A stretch of DNA of 34,094 bases, taken from contig DIXO01000049.1 in assembly GCA_002428735.1 (NCBI GenBank), forward strand, positions 1 to 34,094, given 5' to 3'. The translations under genes and the position numbers were made by a program. Below, one piece after another: positions 14,574-23,055 of the stretch. This stretch comes from Syntrophaceae bacterium UBA6078 (GTDB taxonomy: Bacteria > Desulfobacterota > Syntrophia > Syntrophales > UBA2210). Numbering within the stretch: position 1 is the stretch's first letter; every line of letters starts with the position of its first letter. The notes under the pieces are model-generated. The model was not told the origin of the DNA, did not search any database, and saw only the letters and a program-made list of their open reading frames with translations.

Positions 14574-16826
14574 ATGCCACGACTGACTGAACAGGAACAG
14601 CAGGAGATTATCCGCTTTATTGAGGCGGACAGGCCGTTGCCGGAGAAGTATCGCTTTCTGCTGTTTGAGGACAAACGGGAAGTGGAACTGGTCTGGAACG
14701 GCAAGACAAGCGAGGTCTGCAATATCGTCCTGCCCTTTCAGGTCATCGAGCAGGTGGACGAACCGCGCGCCGAGAAGCCGTCGGATACGGCCATGCAGTT
14801 GTCGCTTTTCGATGAGCGCGGGCGGCAGCTCAAGGGCTGGACGAATAAACTCATTTGGGGTGACAACAAGCTGATTCTCTCGTCACTGAAGAACGGTCCC
14901 TTGCGGGAGGAGATCGAGGCCCAGGGCGGGCTGAAGCTGATCTACATTGACCCCCCCTTCGATGTCGGCGCGGATTTTTCGATGGACATCGAAATCGGCG
15001 GCGACACCTTCACCAAGAAGCCCAACATCCTGGAAGAAATCGCCTACCGGGACACCTGGGGCAAGGGTGCGGATTCCTTCATTGCCATGATCTACGAACG
15101 GCTCGTTCTTATGCGTGACCTGCTGGCGGAGGATGGCAGTATTTATGTGCATTGTGATTGGCGGGTGAATGCATTCATCCGTCTTGCTATGGATGAGGTT
15201 TTTGCTCATTTCGAAAACCAGATTGCTTGGAAACGTTCTGCTATTGCCACCAATGTAAAAACCCAGTGGCGCAATAGCTATGATGTAATTTATTTCTATT
15301 CCAAGGATGGGGCACACCATTTCAATGTCCAATATGGTGAATACACTGAGTCATCCAAAAAGCACTATTCAAAGCAGGATGACAAAGGCATATTCCGCAC
15401 GGTTCCCCTCATGGTATCTGGGAGAACAGCGGGTGTCTCTGGACAACCTTGGAGAGGCGTTGAAGTAGCAAATCGCGGAAAAAACGGTATGCATTGGTTG
15501 AAGAACCCTGATGAACTTGAGAGACTCGATGCTGAAGGCTTAATTTATTGGAACTCAAAAGGAATACCAGAGTTAAAATACTACGAGAAGGAGGCTAAGG
15601 GTGTCTATGTCTCCGATTATTGGGATGACATCAACGTGATCAATTCTATGGCCTCCGAGTCGCTTGGCTACGCCACCCAAAAACCAGAAGCCCTGCTTGA
15701 ACGTATCATCAAAGCCTCTTCCAACGAAGGCGATCTGGTGGCGGATTTCTTCTGCGGCTCCGGCACGACGGCGGCAGTGGCCGAGAAACTGGGGCGCAAG
15801 TGGATCGTCTCCGACCTGGGCAAGTTCGGCATCCACACCACGCGCAAGCGGCTGATCGGCGTGCAGCGGCAGCTCAAAGCCGAGGGCAAGGACTACCGCG
15901 CCTTTGAAATCCTCAACCTGGGGAAGTACGAGCGCCAGCATTACATCGGCGTGAACCCCAACCTGCGCGAGGCGGAACAGCAAAAGCAGTTGGAGGAAAA
16001 GGAGGCGGCATTTCTCGACTTGATCCTGCGGGCCTACCGGGCGGAGAAGACAGAGGGTTTCCCCTGCTTCCACGGGAAGAAGGCCGGGCGGCTGGTGGCG
16101 GTGGGGCCGGTGAATCTGCCGGTGACGCGGCTCTTTGTTGAGGAGATTATTCTGGAGTGCCGCAAGAAGCACATCACCAAGGTGGACATCCTGGGCTTCG
16201 AGTTCGAGATGGGGCTCTTCCCGAACGTCTTGGACGAGGCGCGGGCCAAGGGGATCGATATCGCTCCGAAATACATCCCGGCCGATGTGTTCGATAAGCG
16301 GGCGGTGGAGAAAAACCAGGTGGTTTTTCACGACGTGGCGGCCATCGAAGTCAAACCGCACGTCAAGAAAAACAGCGTGGCGATGGAACTGACGGATTTC
16401 TCGGTGTTCTATTCGCAGGATTCTATTGCCAACGCCGAGGCGGAGATCAAGAACAAGGGCAGCCGGATCGTGGTGGAGAAGGGTCAGATCGTGAAGGTGA
16501 GCAAGGACAAGGACGGCATTGTCACCCGCGAAGCGCTCACCAGAAACTGGACCGACTGGATCGACTACTGGTCCGTGGACTTCGACTTTGAAAACAAGCG
16601 TGAAATCATCCGGGTGAAAAATGAGGACACCGGCGAATGGGAAGAACGCTGGACCGGGGATTACATCTTCGAGAACGAATGGCAGTCCTTCAGGACAAAG
16701 AAAGACCGGTCGCTGGAACTGAAAAGCGTCTTTCACGAATGCATGCCGGGGCGGCGCAAGATCGCGGTCAAGGTGGTGGACATATTCGGCAACGACACGA
16801 TGACGATTATTGAGGTGAGCCTATGA
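14574..16826 (+). CDS. Type III restriction-modification DNA methyltransferase (Mod)
   Basis: 750 residues. The catalytic DPPF motif (KLIYIDPPFDVG, near residue 126) comes before the SAM-binding motif (DFFCGSGTTAAVAEKLGRKW, near 391-410), the beta-class order used by type III Mod enzymes that methylate adenine N6. Between them, about 15140-15650, lies the target-recognition region; it is visibly AT-richer (one 60-base line 43 % GC against 62 % just after), consistent with specificity exchange. The C-terminal region (from about 500) is conserved for contact with Res, and its last 45 residues are repeated in the chimeric ORF at 18576. Start ATG follows AAGGAGAG. Its stop overlaps the next start (ATGA, 16823-16826). 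Confidence 0.94.
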   Translation: MPRLTEQEQQEIIRFIEADRPLPEKYRFLLFEDKREVELVWNGKTSEVCNIVLPFQVIEQVDEPRAEKPSDTAMQLSLFDERGRQLKGWTNKLIWGDNKLILSSLKNGPLREEIEAQGGLKLIYIDPPFDVGADFSMDIEIGGDTFTKKPNILEEIAYRDTWGKGADSFIAMIYERLVLMRDLLAEDGSIYVHCDWRVNAFIRLAMDEVFAHFENQIAWKRSAIATNVKTQWRNSYDVIYFYSKDGAHHFNVQYGEYTESSKKHYSKQDDKGIFRTVPLMVSGRTAGVSGQPWRGVEVANRGKNGMHWLKNPDELERLDAEGLIYWNSKGIPELKYYEKEAKGVYVSDYWDDINVINSMASESLGYATQKPEALLERIIKASSNEGDLVADFFCGSGTTAAVAEKLGRKWIVSDLGKFGIHTTRKRLIGVQRQLKAEGKDYRAFEILNLGKYERQHYIGVNPNLREAEQQKQLEEKEAAFLDLILRAYRAEKTEGFPCFHGKKAGRLVAVGPVNLPVTRLFVEEIILECRKKHITKVDILGFEFEMGLFPNVLDEARAKGIDIAPKYIPADVFDKRAVEKNQVVFHDVAAIEVKPHVKKNSVAMELTDFSVFYSQDSIANAEAEIKNKGSRIVVEKGQIVKVSKDKDGIVTREALTRNWTDWIDYWSVDFDFENKREIIRVKNEDTGEWEERWTGDYIFENEWQSFRTKKDRSLELKSVFHECMPGRRKIAVKVVDIFGNDTMTIIEVSL

Positions 16827-17740
16827 GTGACCAGTCGATTCAACCGAAAGCTCCAGCCTATCATCGCCAGCGGTTACTGTTATTCTTTCTCGAATTTGCG
16901 GGCAAAAGCTTAGGAAAGATTGAATTACAGAAACTCATTCTGCTTTACACAAAGGAGATGCAGTCGGGACACTATGCATTTGTGCCTTTTCGTTATGGTT
17001 GTTATTCTTTTCTTTGCGCTGATGATTTGGACTTGTTGGAGAAGCGGGGATGGGTTACATCGGAAGGCAATCGGCTTTCACTGAAAGCAAGTCTCGCCGG
17101 GGAGAAATGGGCTATTGCTTCGGAGGAGCGGAAGGCAGTTCGCTCGTGGCTTAAGCGGAATCCGAAAAGGGGAGATGCATTGATTGCCGAAACCTACCGC
17201 CGCTATCCCTATTATGCCATTCTTAGCGAGATGAAAGAGCGTCTCCTTACACCTTACGAGATGAAGGCCGTGGAGAGCTCACTTGATTCCGGAGACAACA
17301 AAAATGGGATCGTAGTCTTCACGATCGGTTATGAGGGTATCTTGATCGAGGAGTATCTTAATAAACTCATCCGGAATCGGGTGATGGTGTTGTGTGATGT
17401 CCGCCACAATCCTGTGAGTCGAAAATTCGGGTTTTCCGGTAAAATATTATCGCAGGTGTTACCGAAGATTGGGATCAAGTATGTACATTTTAAGGAACTT
17501 GGCATTGAGTCGGAAAAACGTCAGAACCTGAATTCACGGGAAGCCTACGATGATCTTTTCTATGAGTATCGTCAGGACTTGCCGAGGAGAATAGACGCAT
17601 TGGCGTTGTTAAAGCAGCAAATTAATGTCGAAAAACGAGTGGCGCTAGCTTGCTTCGAAAAAGATCCGCATCTCTGTCATCGTCACTGTATCACTGATCT
17701 GCTCAAGTCTGAGTTTGGCTATCGAATCGAGCATTTATGA
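16823..17740 (+). CDS. DUF488-domain protein with N-terminal winged-helix-like part
   Basis: 305 residues in two parts. Residues 10-150 contain an ELQKLILLYTKEMQSG helix and a YGCYSFLCADDLDLLEKRGW segment, similar in look to antitoxin-like winged-helix domains. From about 165 it is a DUF488 domain: FTIGYEGILIEEYLNKL, VLCDVRHNPVSRKFGFS, then ACFEKDPHLCHRHCITDLL, a conserved Cys/His end. DUF488 proteins are of unknown function. GC is lower than in mod and res (43 % in one line), suggesting separate origin. It overlaps mod by four bases and the next gene by four, so it is translated as part of the restriction operon. Confidence 0.85.
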   Translation: MSDQSIQPKAPAYHRQRLLLFFLEFAGKSLGKIELQKLILLYTKEMQSGHYAFVPFRYGCYSFLCADDLDLLEKRGWVTSEGNRLSLKASLAGEKWAIASEERKAVRSWLKRNPKRGDALIAETYRRYPYYAILSEMKERLLTPYEMKAVESSLDSGDNKNGIVVFTIGYEGILIEEYLNKLIRNRVMVLCDVRHNPVSRKFGFSGKILSQVLPKIGIKYVHFKELGIESEKRQNLNSREAYDDLFYEYRQDLPRRIDALALLKQQINVEKRVALACFEKDPHLCHRHCITDLLKSEFGYRIEHL

Positions 17741-18573
17741 AAGAGAAAATTCTCATCACGGTGAAGACCTATCCAACGCTATCACGGAAATACGCCGAGC
17801 TGGTTTGCACGGCCGGGGTGAACGAATCGGGAGAATGGCGCCGGATCTATCCTGTGCGTTTTCGCCAGTTGCTTGATGGCCAGAAATACAGGAAATTTCA
17901 GTGGATCGAAGCAGAAATTGAAAAATCGGGCATAGATTGTCGGCCAGAGAGTTATACGATTGTTTGCGAAGAGAGCTTGCGAATTCTGGGGAAACCGCTG
18001 ACCACGAAAAATAAGTGGTTCGCAAGACGTGAAGCTTTTCTCAATAAGGTACCAGTTCATAACGATTTGACTGCGATAATCCAGGCGGCACACCAAAATG
18101 GACTTTCGTTAGCGGTTTTTAAGCCATTTGAATGGATGAAATTCACATATGAACCTGTTGAAGGAGAGTGGGACGCTAAGAAGCTGGCTATTCTGGAAGC
18201 ACAAAGGCGGCAATTGCATCTCTTTAAAGATGAAACAACTCTGGCGGAAGAATTGAAAGTAGTAAGGAAATTACCCTATAAGTTTTCGTACCAGTTCAAA
18301 GACGTTCGAGGAAAGGAAACCAAGCTGATGATCGAGGATTGGGAGATTGGTGCACTTTACTGGAAGTGTCTTCGCTCAAGTCGGGGAGATGAGGCGGAAG
18401 CGGTTTGCAAGGTGAAGATGAAGTATTGGGATGAGTTTGTTCTCAGCAAACGTTTTTCTCCTGCTTTGATTCTTGGAACAACCTTAGAGTATCACAATAA
18501 GAAAGCTCCAAATCCATTCGTCATTATCGGCGTCTTGGCACCTCCACTGGATTTACAGCAAAGGTTACTTTAA
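17737..18573 (+). CDS. Uncharacterised protein linked to DUF488 gene
   Basis: 278 residues with no motif I can assign. The start KEKILITVKTYPTLSRKYAE, then VCTAGVNESGEWRRIYPVRF and KFQWIEAEIE, is a pattern I recall from hypothetical proteins found beside DUF488 genes and in defence regions; that is recollection, not a search. The second half is basic and contains FSYQFKDVRGKETKLMIEDW. No signal peptide or membrane segment is present. It starts inside the DUF488 stop (ATGA). Its stop is followed after two bases by the chimeric res'-'mod ORF. Composition is AT-rich like its partner, so the pair probably travelled together. Confidence 0.8.
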   Translation: MKEKILITVKTYPTLSRKYAELVCTAGVNESGEWRRIYPVRFRQLLDGQKYRKFQWIEAEIEKSGIDCRPESYTIVCEESLRILGKPLTTKNKWFARREAFLNKVPVHNDLTAIIQAAHQNGLSLAVFKPFEWMKFTYEPVEGEWDAKKLAILEAQRRQLHLFKDETTLAEELKVVRKLPYKFSYQFKDVRGKETKLMIEDWEIGALYWKCLRSSRGDEAEAVCKVKMKYWDEFVLSKRFSPALILGTTLEYHNKKAPNPFVIIGVLAPPLDLQQRLL

Positions 18574-18575
18574 TT

Positions 18576-18800
18576 ATGGCATTACACAAGAACTTTCCGC
18601 AATCACCTCGCGCCATTCTCGATCCGGACATTCGCGCTGGTTTCCGCACGAAGAAGGACCGGTCGCTGGAACTGAAAAGCGTCTTTCACGAATGCGCGCC
18701 GGGGCGGCGCAAGATCGCGGTCAAGGTGGTGGACATCTTCGGCAATGACACGATGACTATCGTGGATGTGAGCGTAGGAAAGAACGGGGGGAGGAAATAA
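18576..18800 (+). pseudogene. Chimeric remnant: first 20 codons of res joined to last 50 codons of mod
   Basis: The 74-residue frame opens with MALHKNFPQSPRAILDPDIR, near identical to the start of the Res protein at 19309, and continues with FRTKKDRSLELKSVFHECAP to a VDIFGNDTMTI end, near identical to the C-terminus of Mod (16690-16825). DNA similarity is high over both parts. The natural reading is that two adjacent copies of the system existed, one with and one without the DUF488 pair, and a deletion joined the start of the first res to the end of the second mod. It is unlikely to have enzyme function. Confidence 0.88.
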
Positions 18801-18918
18801 TGGCGAAGGGAATTGCTTATCTTCTCAAAAAAAGGGGGAGCAAGCCATCTTTCTACACCAAGTTAGATTCCTCACATTCGTTCGGAATGACAGAGAAAGG
18901 CGGAATGACAAATAATAC

Positions 18919-18947
18919 TGTCATTTCGACCGAAGGGAGAAATCTTA
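18919..18947 (+). repeat. Left copy of inverted repeat flanking GIY-YIG gene
   Basis: Identical over 29 bp to 12252-12280 and inversely related to 19242-19268. The final A is the A of the GIY-YIG start codon. Further repeat-like sequence (two CGGAATGACA units, 18883-18910) lies just upstream. Confidence 0.85.
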
Positions 18948-19309
18948 TGCCCAGAGAGCATCGCTATTACGTATACCTATTGACGAGCAAGAACGATAAG
19001 GTCATGTATGTCGGCGTAACCAACTATCTTGAGCGGCGGGTGCATGAGCATAAGACGAAGATGGTTCCGGGTTTTACGGGAAAGTACAACGTGAACAAGC
19101 TGGTCTATTTCGAGGAAACAAGCGATGTCCACGCCGCCATAGCACGGGAGAAGGAAATCAAAAAATGGCGTCGAGAAAAGAAGAACAATCTGGTTGTCGC
19201 CGTCAATCCTGAGTGGAAGGATCTGAGTGATGGGTGGTTTGAGATCTCTCCCTTCGGTCGAGATGACAAACGAGATGACAATGGCGCAACACGAGAGGGA
19301 GACATCTAA
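18947..19309 (+). CDS. GIY-YIG nuclease-domain protein in an inverted-repeat cassette
   Basis: 120 residues. The GIY-YIG signature appears as YYVYLLTSKNDKVMYVGVTN, followed by LERRVHEHK and AIAREKEIKKWRREKK, as in the small single-domain GIY-YIG family. The last 20 residues after DLSDGW are encoded by the right repeat copy. I chose ATG at 18947 because the fold starts there; an ORF open from 18800 has repeat-derived, low-complexity sequence before it. The stop overlaps the res start (TAATG). Being framed by inverted repeats, it resembles a small mobile cassette inserted between mod and res. Repair or homing-type nuclease activity is possible but not shown. Confidence 0.85.
   Translation: MPREHRYYVYLLTSKNDKVMYVGVTNYLERRVHEHKTKMVPGFTGKYNVNKLVYFEETSDVHAAIAREKEIKKWRREKKNNLVVAVNPEWKDLSDGWFEISPFGRDDKRDDNGATREGDI
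19242..19268 (-). repeat. Right (inverted) copy of repeat flanking GIY-YIG gene
   Basis: Its reverse complement matches the 29-bp repeat at 18919-18947 with two substitutions. It is translated as the end of the GIY-YIG protein (EISPFGRDD). Confidence 0.8.
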
Positions 19310-22086
19310 TGGCCCTGCATAAAGACTTTCCGCAATCCCCGCACGCGATTCTCGACCCGGGTATCCGCTGGTTCCCAGCCGATGAGGCGTTGCGGGAAAC
19401 CGGCATGGACAAACTCATGCCGCCGCTGGTGGCCCAGCTGCGCCGCAAGGTAAAGGAGTTCCGGGACGGAGGGTATGCGGGCGCGGCGGACACCAGCCGG
19501 AGCCTGCTCAACTGGTGGTTCAATAGTCCGCACCTGTTGCCGAAGGCTTATCTCTCCTCGCCCTCCGGGAGAGGGGCCGGGGGTGAGAGTCTGGCGGAGT
19601 TTGAATACTACTTCGCCCAGCGGGAGGCTTTGGAGACGATTATCTATCTCTGCGATGTGGCGGGGGTTAAAGACAAACACGACATGATGCGCTTTGATGT
19701 AAGCGGCTTTGTATCCGGGGGCATGTTCGACGAGACATGGCGGCGATTCGTGGTGAAGATGGCGACGGGGAGCGGCAAGACCAAGGTTTTGAGCCTGGTG
19801 CTGGCGTGGAGTTTTTATCACAAGCTCTACGAGCCTGAATCCGAGTTGGCACGCAATTTTCTGGTGATCACGCCTAACATCATTGTGCTGGACCGCATTT
19901 ACAAGGACTTTCAGGGACTGAGGATTTTCTTTGAAGACCCGGTGATCCCGGACAACGGCGTGGACGGGCGCAACTGGCGCGACGATTTTCAACTGACGCT
20001 GCATGTTCAGGACGAGGTTCGCATCACCCGGCCTACGGGCAATATCTTCCTGACAAACATCCACCGGGTTTATTCGGGCGAGGACATTCCGCCGTCACCG
20101 GATGATGAAGACATGCGGGATTATTTTCTGGGCAAGCGACCCACGGGCGCTACCACGGATTCCAAGGTGGATCTGGGGATGATCGTGCGGGATATCGACG
20201 AGTTGATGGTATTGAATGACGAGGCGCACCATATTCACGATCCGCGCATGGCCTGGTTCAAATCCATCGAAGACATCCACAACCGCCTGAAGCAGAAGGG
20301 GGCGGCCCTTTCCATGCAGGTGGACGCGACGGCCACGCCCAGGCACAATAACGGGGGAATTTTCGTGCAGACCGTGGCCGATTACCCGCTGGTGGAGGCC
20401 ATCAAGCAAAATGTGGTCAAGCATCCCGTCCTGCCCGACGCGCCGAGCCGCGCGAAGTTGAGCGAGCGGAAGAGCGCCAAATATACCGAGAAATACGAGG
20501 ACTATATCCATCTGGGCGTGATCGAATGGCGCAAGGCGTATGCCGAACATGAGAAGATGGGCAAGAAGGCGATTCTGTTCGTGATGACCGACGACACCCG
20601 CAACTGCGACGACGTGGCCGAGTATCTGAGAGACACCTATCCGGAATTTGCCGATAAGGACACCGTGCTGGTCATTCATACCAAAAACAACGGCGAAATT
20701 TCCGAATCCGCCACGGGCAAGGACAAGGACGAACTGGATAAACTGCGCAGGCAGGCCAATGAGATTGACGGGGTGAACAGTCCGTACAAGGCCATCATCT
20801 CGGTGATGATGCTCAAAGAGGGGTGGGACGTAAAGAATGTCACTACCATCGTCGGTCTGCGCGCCTATTCGGCCAAGAGCAACATCCTCCCCGAGCAGAC
20901 GCTGGGCAGGGGTTTGCGCAGGATGTATCCCGGCGATGTGGAAGAGTATGTAAGCGTGGTCGGCACAAATGCCTTCATGGAGTTTGTGGAATCCATCCAG
21001 GCCGAAGGCGTGGTACTGGAGCGCAAGGCGATGGGGGAAGAGACGGGGCCGAAAACTCCGCTGGTGGTCGAGGTTGACAAGGAGAATGAGAAGAAGGACA
21101 TCGCCGCGCTGGATATTGAAATCCCGGTTCTGACGCCGCGCGTTTACCGGGAATACAAAAGCCAGGGCAATCTGGACATCGCCGCACTGGGGCATCAACG
21201 AGTGCTGTATTTGCAGTTCAACGAGGAAGAACAGCGGGAGATCGTTTTCAAGGACATTACCAACGGGGAGGTTGCACATACCACAATTCTCGACACGGCC
21301 GGCGTTGCCGACTACCGCAGCGTAATCGGTTACTTCGCACGGGCCATCATGAAGGATTTGAAGCTGGTCAGCGGCTATGACATGCTGTATGGCAAGGTCA
21401 AGGCGTTTGTGCAAGGGGAGTTGTTTGACCGCCCGGTGGAACTGGAAGACCCCAACACATTGCGCAACCTGTCGGAACCGGCCGCCACCAAGACACTGAT
21501 TGAGACCTTCAAAAAGGCGATCAACGCGCTGACCGTCCGGGACAAAGGCGACGCCGAAATCCGGGACACGATCAAGTTGCGCCAGACCCGGCCTTTTGTG
21601 GCCAAGGATCAAGGCTACCTTGTCCCGAAGAAAAGCGTTTTCAACCGCATCATTGGAGACAGCCAACTGGAACTTCGGTTTGCCGCATTCCTGGAGGATT
21701 GCAGCGATGTGGTTTCTTACGCTAAGAACTACCTGGCCGTGCATTTCAAGTTAGACTACGTGAACGCCGATGGCGATATTTCCAACTACTACCCGGATTT
21801 TATGGTCAAGCTGTTGGACGACCCCCATAGAAGGGGGGAGTGTCGCGAGAGGCCACGGATGGCCGGAGCGACCAAGCGGATTGTCATTGTCGAAACCAAA
21901 GGACGGGAGGACTTGGATGTGCCGCTGAAGATGGCACGGCTGCGGCAATGGTGCGAAGACATCAACCGGGTGCAAACAGAAGTTGAGTACGACTTTGTTT
22001 ACGTGGACGAAGAGAGCTTCGAGAAATTCAAACCAAAGTCATTTGCGGATTTGCTGGCCGGCTTTCGAGAATATAAAATAAAATAG
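19309..22086 (+). CDS. Type III restriction enzyme, Res subunit (helicase/endonuclease)
   Basis: 925 residues. Superfamily 2 helicase motifs: Walker A MATGSGKTK near 151-159, DEAH in LNDEAHHIHD near 304-307, ATATPR near 340 and GRGLRRMYPG near 533. The C-terminal nuclease shows YYPDFMVKL (about 826-834) and IVIVETKGRED (about 857-867), the PD...ExK pattern of type III Res. It cuts DNA with Mod after ATP-driven movement. Two odd in-frame stretches look like inserted repeats: one near residues 82-95 (SSPSGRGAGGES) and one between the nuclease motifs. The gene follows the GIY-YIG cassette, overlapping its stop. The intact motifs suggest a working enzyme. Confidence 0.94.
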   Translation: MALHKDFPQSPHAILDPGIRWFPADEALRETGMDKLMPPLVAQLRRKVKEFRDGGYAGAADTSRSLLNWWFNSPHLLPKAYLSSPSGRGAGGESLAEFEYYFAQREALETIIYLCDVAGVKDKHDMMRFDVSGFVSGGMFDETWRRFVVKMATGSGKTKVLSLVLAWSFYHKLYEPESELARNFLVITPNIIVLDRIYKDFQGLRIFFEDPVIPDNGVDGRNWRDDFQLTLHVQDEVRITRPTGNIFLTNIHRVYSGEDIPPSPDDEDMRDYFLGKRPTGATTDSKVDLGMIVRDIDELMVLNDEAHHIHDPRMAWFKSIEDIHNRLKQKGAALSMQVDATATPRHNNGGIFVQTVADYPLVEAIKQNVVKHPVLPDAPSRAKLSERKSAKYTEKYEDYIHLGVIEWRKAYAEHEKMGKKAILFVMTDDTRNCDDVAEYLRDTYPEFADKDTVLVIHTKNNGEISESATGKDKDELDKLRRQANEIDGVNSPYKAIISVMMLKEGWDVKNVTTIVGLRAYSAKSNILPEQTLGRGLRRMYPGDVEEYVSVVGTNAFMEFVESIQAEGVVLERKAMGEETGPKTPLVVEVDKENEKKDIAALDIEIPVLTPRVYREYKSQGNLDIAALGHQRVLYLQFNEEEQREIVFKDITNGEVAHTTILDTAGVADYRSVIGYFARAIMKDLKLVSGYDMLYGKVKAFVQGELFDRPVELEDPNTLRNLSEPAATKTLIETFKKAINALTVRDKGDAEIRDTIKLRQTRPFVAKDQGYLVPKKSVFNRIIGDSQLELRFAAFLEDCSDVVSYAKNYLAVHFKLDYVNADGDISNYYPDFMVKLLDDPHRRGECRERPRMAGATKRIVIVETKGREDLDVPLKMARLRQWCEDINRVQTEVEYDFVYVDEESFEKFKPKSFADLLAGFREYKIK
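19551..19592 (+). repeat. Palindromic interspersed repeat inserted in frame in res
   Basis: CTCTCC...GGGAGAG arms and the GGGGCCGGGGGTGAGAG tail are those of a widespread GC-rich bacterial intergenic repeat (recognised from memory). It encodes SSPSGRGAGGES without breaking the frame. The flanking helicase N-terminal sequence (LLNWWFNSPH before, FEYYFAQREALETI after) is normal for Res. Confidence 0.65.
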
Positions 22087-22095
22087 GGGCAGCGG

Positions 22096-23055
22096 GTCTG
22101 TTGAAAAACCCTGTTACAGATTATTTCATTTCGAAAGGTGCGGAGCACGGAAGCGGCACGATAAAATCATATAACTATTGGATATAGCTTGACAATACCG
22201 TATATTAGCAGTACGCTTTCTCCATCGATTATCATGGAGAGCGTACATGATTGGGCAGAGAGACAGGAGCAGACGGACTCTTTTCATTTCAGGGGACATC
22301 GAGCAGTTCATCCCTGACGATCACATATTAAAGCTAAAGCGAGTTGATCGTGTATTGGAGTAAACTACCACCGACCTTGTCGGTGGCTTTGTGAAGGCAA
22401 GACTGCGGACAACGTCCTCCGCCTTGCCTTAAATGTACTCTCATCTATTAGAAATTTTGCTCAACAACAATGTTGTTTCGCCAATTGTGCGGGGCCTCCG
22501 CCCCCACGCCCCACCACTGACCATGTCAGTGGATTAGGACATTATTTAAGCTGGTTACATGAAGCCGTGCAAGGGTACTACTGTACCGACAACGGGCGTC
22601 CCGGTATTGATCCAGAGGTGGCGGTTCGTTTAATGCTTGCCGGGTTTTTTCAGGGGATCGTTCATGATCGCAAGCTGATGCGGGAGGCCCGGGTAAACAT
22701 CGCGATCCGCTGGTTTGCCGGGTATGATCTGGATGAGGTGCTTCCCGATCATTCGACCTTAAGCAGGATCAGGGCCAGGTGGGGTGCGGATACGTTTCAG
22801 GCCATCTTCCGGAAGACGGTTCAGATGTGTATGGATGCGGGGCTGGTGAGCGGAGAGACCGTACACGTTGATTCAACCTTAATCCGAGCGGATGTTTCGT
22901 GGGAGAGTATTGTCACGAGACATGCTCATGATGTTTTCAGCGAGAACAGAGATGATGGCGAAGACGTTTCTGCTGATTTGCCGAAGAGACGTGGCCGTCC
23001 GCGGACGAGAGGGAAAAAGCCCAAGAAGGTGAGTCTGACCGCTCCCGAGGCGATA
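22096..23055 (+). mobile_element. IS1182-type insertion sequence remnant, right end lost
   Basis: Left end begins near GGTCTGTTGAAAAACC, a terminal-repeat-like stretch, then the transposase start at 22247. The transposase is split by a 185-bp insert and breaks off near 23055, where sequence belonging to the HAD gene leader takes over. No right terminal repeat is seen. Confidence 0.7.

Noticed and set aside
15573..16736. 387-codon open frame on the - strand inside mod
   Set aside because: Antisense to the conserved methyltransferase motifs and C-terminal region; no family features.
18800..18946. N-terminal extension of the GIY-YIG ORF
   Set aside because: The extension is encoded by repeat-like DNA (duplicate CGGAATGACA units and the inverted repeat), and the GIY-YIG fold begins right after ATG 18947.
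20095..21744. 549-codon open frame on the - strand inside res
   Set aside because: Antisense to conserved helicase motifs of Res; its openness reflects GC-rich codon use of the real gene.
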